Below, piece by piece: positions 13,601 through 25,600 of a stretch of DNA of 64,000 nucleotides. Within the stretch, counting starts at the first letter, position 1, and each line of letters opens with the position of its first letter. The position numbers and the translations under genes were made by a program. The notes beneath the pieces are model-generated. The model was not told the DNA's origin, made no database searches, and saw only the letters and a program-made list of their open reading frames with translations. Origin of the DNA: Tubulanus polymorphus (taxonomy: Eukaryota > Nemertea > Palaeonemertea > Tubulaniformes > Tubulanidae); contig NC_134033.1 in assembly GCF_964204645.1 (NCBI RefSeq), positions 9,026,231-9,090,230 of the forward strand, given 5' to 3'.

Positions 13601-16600
13601 ATATTTCTCCCATGAAACAATCGAATCACTGCATGTGTTGTATCATGAACTCATCCCAGAAGAGGAACACGAATCCCAACAATGGAATTTAGATTTGAAT
13701 ACTTTAGAAGATGTAAGTCATACGTACATGTATGTTCATTATCAGTTTCTAAATTTCATAAATTTTTACCAAGACCTTTTTGAAGGTGTTATTCTAAACT
13801 GCCTGATGAATCATGACAGGGTCTGTTATAAGATTGATAGTATTGTGAGTATGCCACTGCAAAAACCTTGTAAATTTGTACTTACATTGGATACTCATCC
13901 CTGCCTTTGTAGACCTAATATATGCATGCAATCATGTACGGATTACTTGAATAAATAATGGATTAATTGCTCTTTTTGTCAATCATTGTATTATTGAGGA
14001 GCCTCAATTACACCTGTAGTGTTTTTGATATTTCAGATGATCGTGGATTTGGATGAAGAAGATGAGAGAAAAGAGGATTTATTACAAAGGCTAAACATGT
14101 CCATACTGACTGTTTCATTCCCTCCTTTTAATCCTGTTCAACAGCAAATGTACAATGTAGGGTAAGTATACTTACCAAAGAGGAACTTATATTCTAACTA
14201 TCGGATATCGACTTGAACTGATGTTATTGTGAGACTACTTAGGTGCATGTACAAAACACTGACCCATAACAGACCTGCTAAAATAGATAATTTTTGTTGA
14301 TTTTAGCCCACTTGCCAGCGGGCTATTTATTGCATTCCCTTTTCAACCGTCTGAAGATGGAATGCATTTATTCTGGAATTTTGAAGTTGCTTAAATCAAT
14401 TGTTTTGATGTTTGGTTTATTTGGTGATGTTCATCACCTATTCATTTGCATCACAAAATACAGTTGTTGGCGCCACATTACGGTCAGCTAAAGCAATATT
14501 TCAACATTACGAAGCTTAGTCTAGGTAAAGAATTTAGAATTCCATCTCAAAACCAGTGAGTCATTTATTTGGAGAAAAAATTTGTTCTCAGTTTCAATTC
14601 TTAACAATTCATAAAACACGCCAGCCATAAGGATACTTGGTTTCAAGAATCTTATCACATTCTCGGTGGGATACTTGTTTCTAGGAGTTAACACTTATTA
14701 GTGAATAAAGTTGAAATTTTTACCTCGCTATTTTCTGTAATTTTTTCTTAGATATCGGTATTTATCTGATGCTATTGATACAATGGTTGGACAATCAATG
14801 CGCCTGCGAAAAACAATGGGTTTACCAGATCATGAAGATATTATCACTGAGGAACCAAGTAAGTTATATCAAAAAGAACTTTTTCAAAAATCCATGTTTA
14901 TGATAATGTTGTGTTGAGTGTTGGCTGCATATTTATACTGACTATGTTGTACTAATTTAACCTATACTCTTGGCTTAGTTACTCAAAATTGATCATTTTA
15001 ACATGATCACTGCCATGATCAGTATTATTACATGTATTCCCAACAGTTGTAGCAACTCTACTATCGTAGTTGACAGTTGAAGCAATTAAGTATAGAAGTA
15101 GTCCGTCAACTATGGTGCGAAATTTTCAAATGAGTGAAGATAAATGAGAGTTTGAACTAATAATGTCTAATGTACCGGCACCATCATGTGACAAGCAAGG
15201 ATTTGCCACCAGTTTTGCTATAGTGGTTATTCAGTTACCACGCTCCAATTTCTTCTACATTTCCAATAAATTTGAATTAACTTTTCTTATAATAGGTAAA
15301 TCAATTGTCTGTGAAATCTATACTGTAACACTGAGAGGAAAAGATGGTCTTATATCTATTTGAAAACTCATTTCATAACACTTGCATTCAAGAGCCTAAA
15401 AATGCAGTTGCATTAATTTCTACATCAGATAACTGAATGTATTGTTGCACCGTCTGGTGTGTGCATTGCCAGAGGAACAGGAACTGTCCTCCCACTGATG
15501 TACATGTATGTGAATAGGCTCTGTCATTTTCACGAAAGTAACTCACCATCGCATTCGTGCTATCAAACGACATGTATACGCATCCTACACAGTGCACAAA
15601 ACCCTCCTGCTGTATTATTGAAGAAAATATATTCTTGAATACTTTTGAAAAATCATTCATAATATCTGTGGTTAACTTATTCTCCATACGGTATATGTTT
15701 ATTAGCTGTTAAGATGTTTAGATGTTAAGAAAACGCATTACTTTGATGTTACAGCAAATAGATGTGTTGTGTATACTATATCAACTCTCAGGATCATCAT
15801 TTCATTATACCGTCATATTCGTTATACCGCCAAAATTTTGTCTCATGGCTGGCATTATAACGAACTTTGACTGTACGTACATGTAAAGATATTTGTTTAA
15901 ATGTACTGGTATTTCAATATTAACTAACTAACCCATTAAGTACTAACAATTGGTAGTTTGTTTATTTGGTGTAGGCCGTGCAGGATCTGAAAGCCCGGCT
16001 GAAAGTGTTCTGTCCCAAGAAAGTCATTTATCTGGTAAAATACACCATGGACAGTGTTTAGGTTACCTGCTGAGCTGGTCTTTTATTCAATTTTCCTGTT
16101 TTGATTAATAGTTACCTTTTAGATTTTTAGTACCCTTTAATCCAGATACCAAATTTCTGAGTTTGATTTAACTGGAAAGTTGACATTAGTTTCTAAATGA
16201 CTGTCCTGAAATGATTGACAATACTTTTTTCGGTGCATACACAAAAAAATTTCCAATCTTATACATGATATTCTTAATTCAAAACTAATTGACTGAAAAA
16301 ACTTCTGAACAAGGTATCATTAATTGATTGGCAAATTTTCAATCAGAACCAAACCTTCAATATCTGGATTTAGTATTTTTGTTCCAAGAAAAATTTTTTG
16401 ACGCCTTATAGAATGCCAAAAACGATTGAGCGTCATGTTAAACTAGGCGATGAAGAAATCGATGCATAGAAGGTGTGTGCACCTACTACATGGGTCGATG
16501 ATTAATATATAAAACTAAAGAGGCAATTAATGTAGTGCAGTGATTAGAGGCTCCACATTCTCTCATTATTGAGAACTACCCATTAAATCACCTTGATGAA

Positions 16601-19600
16601 ATTTTGGATGATTTCTCTGAACAACGCTTCGCTCAATCTATTGCCACATGAATTTGCCCTAAAACATTCTACATTTTTCCAAGGCGTCAAATAATTTATT
16701 CAAATTTAATTTCTTTGTTTTAAATTTTTGTTGGTTTCTAATGCCTGAATTTTCTCGTAATCATTTCAATGACATAGTTCTTACCTCCTAATGAATTAAT
16801 GTGAAACATATCCATACGATGTTACTAAAGAAATACTCAAAAACAGACTGACAATCAACAAATGAGTAATATGTTGATGAGAATGCCAAAGCTAAATATC
16901 ACAAAAGCACCCGATCATTTTGGCTTTTACTAATTTAAAAATATTTTTCACCTATTTTAGAAACATCACAAGGTAAATGCTCATATAGTATTAGCCTACT
17001 AGTACTTCAGTAGAAAATCACTAGTAATTAGATGAGTAAGATGCAGCAGAAATTGTTTATACATATATTTTGACAATTTTATATGCATCTATTTGTAGTT
17101 ATTTTAAAGAATTAGAAATGCTTAAATTGTGGGTTTAATTTCACTCTGGAACAGGTTCAAAGCTGTGGGTTGAACTCTTGGACTCAGATATGCCATTATG
17201 ATATGGTCTAAAATTAACCTTTCCATTAACCTTTCGTAAAGTACCGTACGTAAGTTGTAAGTATTTTGAGAGGCTTTAGGTACTACCCAAATGTGGTTTT
17301 CATGTGATGATATGAACAATTGATCTGATTTGGTCCATACATACTTCAAATTGATGAAAATAGCAAATCTTTGAAGATAGCAGATCTCTTGTTCTTTTAT
17401 AAAGCATCATAGATTCATGAAGTCATCATTATTTCATATCTGTGTCATGCATACGGAATGTATGACCTCTAAATAATGGGCTTTGTGTGCATACATATTC
17501 TCAAATCCCCACATTGTAATGTGATAATAACCTCTCTTACTCACCACGCTCCCCACAAAGCTTTTTGTATTATAGTCTGATCCCATTCACGTTTTGCAGC
17601 AAGTAAACAACCTGAGCAACCAGCGAAGAGTAAGTTCCTAAAAATCTGAACACTGACACTTGACTCTCATGAATTGCAGGTATCAATCTGCAGCATCCCC
17701 TTCAGACATTTTGTCAATTTGAGGTCCGGACAATCACATTTTGAGAGGGTGTGCTGTAGTTGTCTGGCATTGTAGACAACTGGTTATATGCCAGAATTTC
17801 ATTCTGTATTGAAGTCCTTGCGCACTTTTTAGAGATCATTTATGACTTAAGCATGGGGCTTAACTCAATTTATTTTTGATTGATTTATCCCCTAGGTAAA
17901 AGTAAAAAATGTTCAATGACGCCTGATGGCATGTTTACTGGGAACAAAAAAAAAGTTTAAAGAATTGGCCGAGTGGATGGGTCCAGACTGCAGATTGATA
18001 CTTGCAAGAGTACTTCCTGGTGATCAATTTTAGAAATCAGGGTCCAGCTTCTCAATGAATGGGTTTCAGGAATCAATTTTGAAATGTGAATTTTCAAGGA
18101 TTCTTCTTCTCAAAACTTTATGACTGTTTTCGTTCATGGAATCAGTGATTTCGACATTCGTTGAATGACATAAAGGGTGAAATGAATTAAATGGAATTTG
18201 AAAACTTTCTTTGAGAAATGGACAATTTGATTTTTTTTTCTGGAAATCATGAATATGGTTTTCAGGTTCATAGCCAAAGGATTTGTTCATTTGTGCAAAC
18301 TCCTTAAAAAGATCTGTTCATACAGTAAAAGATCTGTTCATGCAGTAAAAAATTATCGCCTTTTTGGAACTGCCTTAGAAAATCCTTGGCTATGGATCTA
18401 CCGGGCTCTTCTTGATAATCTTTCCTTGGTTATGGCTTGCAATTCTACTTGATCTTTTAAGGGAGTTGCAATGACATCTGATAGGCTAACCATTTAACAT
18501 TTACCGGTTTAAGCGCGTAAAAAAAAACTCTGAACTCTGTTTATTTATTTCAACACCGGAAATGCTTATCTTAACTAGTCATTATCACACGCTTGCGTGT
18601 GAGGCACACCTGGATATTATTAACAGTCTAACAAAAATACTTGCTTTACTTGGGTCTTCACTTTTTACGCTTATGGAAGGGACTTATATATAAGATTCAC
18701 CAACAAAACTTTCAGTAAAACGTATGGAAAAGAAAAAAAATGATAATGATATAATTTATTTACAAGATTAACAATGTTTTTGTGCGTTTTAGCAAAAAAT
18801 GCATAGACCTAATTGCAGTATCTAACTTAAGAAGAACCAATACAATTGTGGGTAAAACTGGGAGAGAACGACTGAATGACTACATCGTTTGAGATATACT
18901 CTACTTATACTGCTTTCTTTTGGTTACAAGCTTGATTGTCTCTTGACATAGATGTTAGAATTTTTACAGTGATTGTCTCTTATCATAGATCAGCCAGCTA
19001 GGTGATGTGTTAAGTCAGCTGAGAATGTCATAAACTGTATTGTGAAATAAATTTGTATTATGAATAATGGCAAAATGGTTTAATTAGCTCACTTGGGACT
19101 TGAGTCCCAGTGGACTATTGTGTTTACTTCATGTACTTTCATTCATTCATCTAAAGGCTGGCTTATATCGACAAGCAACGCGACGCCTACCGACGCAACT
19201 GGGTTTATTGCCGATTAGCGGCCTACGAGAGGCCGCCAGATGCTGCTCTATCGGTTCGACATAAGCCAGCTTGCAACGGCAACCCGATGCCTACCGACTC
19301 TTCGCAAGCCGTATCCGGCTAGTTGCCCATGTTCTACTCCGGCCTACGGTAGGTGGACAGTTGCTTTCCATTGCAACCGACATAAGCTCATCTGCGATGC
19401 GACGGAACAGAGCACAAGGGTTCCAGCCAATAAGAGACCGCATATACAGAGTACAAATTATGACCGCTAGTTAGCGTCATTCGTAATTAGTCATAAACTT
19501 TCAAATTCAAGTATTTCGAAACGTTAACCAAACTTTCAGCACGGCAGATGACTGGACCGAAAGCGAAATTGGTAGAATTATGGTGTGAGCGGCCATCTTT

Positions 19601-22600
19601 ATATGATGTCGCTAGCACATTGTATTCAAAACAGAATCAGAAAGATAAAGATCTTAAAGAAATAGCTTTTCTAATAGAAATATATTTCCCAATAATTCAA
19701 AATAAATCAAATTTATTCTCAAAATGCTTATCACATGACCATCTGAGCCGTTGCAGTTGCCAGTAATCGTAAACGACATAAGCAGGGAAGCAATTGGGAG
19801 GATCTCGTATCCCGATACTCGGCCTCAGTTGCTGCGAATCAGAGCGCAGTCGACGTAAGCTGGGCTGCGAACGCGGTTGCTCTCAGTTGCGTCGGTAGGC
19901 GTCGCGTTGCTTGTCGACATAAGCCAGCCTTAACAGACAGATCTTCCTGGAGATTCTGAAATCACTTGGATTATATTGATATCTAATTTATGTATCAACC
20001 CTATTGCAGCTGTCAAACTGCTGTTTATCCACCCCGCAGAAAATCGACAGGCTATCGCGATCCTTAAAAAAACTAATCGTCATAACTTCGCCAGAAAAAG
20101 CAACAAGGTTTGCCAGGATATCACCTATATGTGGAGGATTTCAGGCACAGACCATAGATAGCCTATCACCAACACCAATATCCAAGACAGACATCGCCAC
20201 CATTCAGACTATTCAAGTTTGAAAAGCAACCCTCAGATTATTTTGGGTTGAACAAATTATAAAATTACTGTGAAATGTTCATAAGAGATGGACTTCTAAA
20301 ACTTGATATTTTATTGTATACAAAAAGGATGAGGCCTTCATGAAAGGCAAGCTGACATTGAAACATATGTTGTCAATTTGGCCAATAAAGATTTAATCGT
20401 TTGGCCTGACTAAGTAATGATATTGTATTCCGTCCATCGCAATGAAGTTTCCAAACAAAGGCTCTCTTAGCTTTCTCACTTAGACTGAGGTTTATTTTGT
20501 TCGCAGTGAGAAGATGATGAAAATATAACTTATTTTTCTTGTATTTATGAGATGTAGGGCAGGTGGTAAAATGCCCAATTTGATACAATTACTAACTTTT
20601 CAGTTTTCAGAACTCACCGTAGTTATGATGTATATGTATGGTTTGAATCGTGTTAATAACTAAATTCAAAAATATTGACATTTCATGTATTATGAAATTT
20701 CAACATCACACTGATGGTCATTTCAATGGAAATATATTTAATAGACATTCGCCATCCCGCCCTATTTTGCAATTCTAGACATTTGACATCCAAATGACGG
20801 ACCCTCACGCATGTTATCGACATCCTTACAAGAACTGATCGTCAGTCAAAAAGGTTGCCAACGATTGTCTGAGGGGGATGGGTACAGACAGCAGATTGAC
20901 AGCTGCATGTACACATCTGCTGCCCAAAAAACTTGCCTGCTCAGAATCAAGGCCATTGTTCTTTGCCGGAGTAAGCACTTAGTCATTATATTTGGTAATT
21001 GTTAGCATTGTCATAGGATACATCTTCTTACATGGAATTGAAGTTATCCAGTTTGTTTCCCACCGTAGGAGTTGATTATTGAATTATTTATGATTTGTCT
21101 ATTCAATGATGCCACCTTTATTAGTATAGAGCAAAAGAATATGGAGCCAAGTTAGTTACCATATGGCTGAATATTTGTTTTATCTCTGGTTTTATGGTTT
21201 GATGGGTACTATTGCTTTCTGTATATGTTTACCAGGGAGCGTTGAACCGCGATCCTGGTGTTGTACCGAGATCCATTACAGGGAAATCATAGTTAATTAA
21301 TAATCGTTTTAACCAATGATTAATCATTTCTGTACACACTTGTAATTACCATTTATATATGGTCACTTGTAAAGTTGACGGTAATCTAATTAGTTAACAT
21401 AGATTGATAAGGATTGGTTCATTCTTACAGCTGATAGTAAGAAAGGTGGCAAGAAAGACGTGAAATCTACCACTAAAACGGCCCCTAAAGATGCCAAACC
21501 AGCAAAAGGAAAGGAGGTACGTACCACTATAAATTGCACATAGTAATTTTACCTACCAAATGTATATTGCTACTATAGATTGCTGATGGTGAATCAGCGT
21601 ATTTTCCAGTGTACAAGTCGACCCAGTGTATAAGTCGAGGTCAAATTTTCATTTTGAAAAGTTTTACTAAGGCTATCGTTGGTGTATAAGTTGAATCACT
21701 TCTTCATGTGTTTACACTTTGAAAAATAAATCACTTTGAAAACTGTGCTTCATAGGTTTTATGAAAGCATTTAAGTATTTTATTGAATTTATTTTGCTGT
21801 GAAACCATATTGGGGGGACTTTTTACATATAGGTGGGAATTTTACCTGTCACCGTTTAGAACGATTTCAAAAGTGTAGCCGGTATATAAGTCAACCTACG
21901 TTTTTTTTACATGATTTTCGGTCTCAAAGACTCAAATTACACACCGGAAAATACAGTATACATTTTTAGCAAAGATTGCTGCTTCCATACGAAATCCCCT
22001 GATAACCGCGCGATGTGTATTGAAATTGTAGACGATTCCAAAAATTTACGTACAGTTAGTCGTCAAGTGTGCCCACTCCAGATCTACTAAAATCGTGCCA
22101 GCCACACCCAATATTTTTACATAGCGAATTTGAATCATTTTTTCATGTAACCATTGGTAGTGTCTGAGCATGTATGCTGTATCTTGTATCCTTCTCTTCA
22201 ACACTTGTGCACCAGAGTTCATTAGTTATTTTCCTAGCGATTACCTAGATACAAAATTGTCCAGAGCTTTAATTGTTGTCCCTGGACTTACCCTAAAGAT
22301 TCAACTTGATTTTGCCAATTGATTATGGGAATTGAAAAACAGAGGGCTCCTAATAGATTAGTTACTGTGTTACAGACTTCTGTGAAAGATGCTCAAAAAG
22401 GTGCAAAAACACCAACAAAACCAACATCACGAGCAGGCACATCTGCCGGACTACGCAATGTCGACCCTGAACGTCCAGGAAGTCAGTCAAGTCATATCGG
22501 AAGTCCAATACCTGAGGAAAATCAACAAGAAGTCAAATACAGAGAGAAACTTTACTTGCAGGTAAAAATTTGGTTAACTCCTAACATGCCATTAAATCAA

Positions 22601-25600
22601 TTACGCATTGAATACCAGACTGAAAGACATAAGACAAACCTGCTTACTAAGCTAAAATAGCTATTCCGCGCACATTTTTGTGATTTATTTTTTCATACTG
22701 TTCACGCACCACCAGATATATGACAAAGCAATTACTTATCTAACGTTACACACTCAAGGGCGGATTTAGGAGGTGGACGAGTCCAAAATTCCAATGTGCC
22801 CTCCAAAAGATTTGGAATTTTTTAAGAAAACTTTTATGATACAAAATATAAATCCAAATGGGCTGTGATAAGGCAGGGATCCTAATCATCTGTCTTTAAT
22901 CAACGTTGCGGCGAGTCCTGTAATACTAGCATAATACCTGTGCCTAAAATTAATATGGACTGCTCTTCTTGATTTTGACGATCTTTGGGGACAATATGTG
23001 TAAGCAGTAGAAAATAATTGCTTTACTGACTGTACGATTAGCGTTTAGTTCATAAATATACGTACCGGTACGTATTTTGCGTTCAGAAAATGAAATTATA
23101 AAATCTGTAAACTATTCAAAAATGAATCGCTGTGCCCCCATAGGATGCTGCTTTATGAGTAAAAGAAAATAGCTGCTGCAAGGATTCGAACCCGTGCTAT
23201 CTATTGTTTTAAGATTTCAACCACCAATCAGAATCGTTAATACATTTGTTATAAATCAATCATCCCTTCCACAATATCAAACCGATGTTCATTTTTGCTA
23301 GAATCCTGTCCCGAAGATATCCCAGAAACCGGGAAATGCCCCTAACTTTCTTGGGGGAGGACCCCTCACTGCCCGATTTGAATTCATACCATGGTGTTCC
23401 CATTGCTTCGCCTCTTACAATACAAATGGAGCGAATTTAAATGACATGGTTTCCAGAGAAATGGCCATAATATTCAAGATCAATTTCTGTGAAATCTTAA
23501 GTTGATTTGGTTTTTGGCAGAAATATTTTTATTTGCACTACAGAACATAACATTGACAATTATGCAAGATTCGGGTAAAATAGCTTTTTCTCTAATGATA
23601 ATAAGTCATGTGCTCGAATTGTAAAATCAATAAAATTTCATCTACAAAAAAATATAAAATTCAATTTGTGAGTTTTGTTTTATTGAACAAATTTCAGTAA
23701 ATCCATTTCGATTCTTTTCCGCATTCAAATCAATAAGACCAAGGGAAAAGATTGATCTGAGGTATTTGTCTCTGCCAGCTACGTACTTATGAAAACATGA
23801 TTGTACTGTGTAAATTATATCGACGCCGAGAGGGGAGTGTATGTTGACAAATATAACCCACTGAATGCATCATTTGCCATTCATGAAAAGCCACCAGGTT
23901 GACAATAGTGCCGTTGGGGCTCTTGTTCATCAACTGCTGTTGCGATCTGTGTAAGGGCCAGAATAAATGACCCTCACGTCCTAGATTTTCTGTGGGAGGG
24001 TCACCAGAATGCCCACCAATGTTCACACATGCAGCCTGCACATTGCCAAATCTGCCCTTTTCAGAGTAGGTGCCCATTCCAATTTTAGGTCAAACTTCAA
24101 ATAATTCTAGATCTACATTAGAAATCCCACTTTCAACCAAAAGATGGAAAGTTCTTGAATAAATGATTTGGAGCAACTGGATTCATCCCAGAAATTTTGG
24201 GTGTTCGAACGTAATTATGGTAAAACCATAAAACATCGAAATTATGGGAAAGTCTCAATCGAAAAACAAAATCATAGGCATTTCATTTGACTAGGTACCA
24301 TACGTACGTGGTTCGCTTGTAATTTTGATGTTGGATATAATGGAGTAGGCTATTTAATTATGTATCCAAACTAATACGTAAATTTCACATATATATCCAC
24401 CATCGGAATTGTTTCATTGAATAGTTTGCCATGCCTTCTATATTCATGCGCACCCATGCTGAACATCACACCCTTGCATAGTATATACACTACTGTATAG
24501 TGACGGAGTGTGATACACGCTATTGCCTAATGCTCTAGCTTTAGTGTGAATGCATTATTTCAGTGTGTTCAAATGAATTTATTATAGCAGAAGATGAGCA
24601 GTGTGTGTTTTCTGTTTCATAGAGTTTGTAATAAAACATCATTGACTAATATTTCTTGTGACCGGAAATACTAAGCAGCAAACTATTAGGCCCTATATAA
24701 ACTTGCCATTCAACGTATAAGACGAGGTCATTATTTTGTGGTAAAATCCGCCGGTTTAAAATGATCCACTTATACGCCGGTGTTACAGTACATATGTCAA
24801 TGTTCACGTGATTTTTTATCTACCTACCCTCCCTCGTTCCCAGGGTTGACAAAATACACTTTTGAACCAACTTTCTCCCAACTTGGTATGGATGAAAGTA
24901 GGGTGAGCCCTATTGTTTGACCTATTTGTCACGAGGGTCCGTGGAAAACCCCAATAGGATATCCGATAGCAGAGAATCAACAACGGACGACAAGAATTCT
25001 TAAATTAAAACAAAACGAATTACAAATTTATTCCAACGTAACCTCTACAGTTAATTAGAATGGAGTTAGAGTTAGAGTTTGATCACACTTCTCCAGTGGT
25101 GAGCCGTGGTGGTATCCGAGTGAGACGTGACCTTGATGGGTGCACACTGATCAACGTATGACGAGTCTCCCAGGATATTGCGAATGTTGACGACCGTCCG
25201 TTAGTAACTGAAATATCAGGCGCTCAGACGTTAACCGCACTAACTGACGTAGCTTGAGTACGGGAGGTTTCGAGACACGCACTCACTTGACGTATCTGAG
25301 TGGATATAATTCACAAACTAAAAGACAACAACAATTATTGTTACGACATTTATAAGGGTCATAAACCCTGCAAACCAAACGTGCGTCTCAATTGTAATGT
25401 TATTTGATTATAATACAAAGATTTATCCGAAGATAGAACAATACAATGGTTTATCTATTAAGCAATTTGCTTGGAATGATTATTTAGAATGAATATTAGA
25501 ATAGTTTAACTTACCCCGTGAACAGCATACATGTGTTACTATACTACACCCAATACGGTGTCCTAACAGCTGGACGGGTTTGTCGTGTCTAGTGAAACGA

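Noticed and set aside
13635-13958. A 107-codon ORF on the + strand
   Set aside because: It is exon f of MYCBPAP read through its donor site at 13713 into the intron.
22319-22660. A 113-codon ORF starting at ATG 22319
   Set aside because: Only 22376-22561 is bounded by good splice sites and fits the phase of the neighbouring MYCBPAP exons; the two ends are intron.
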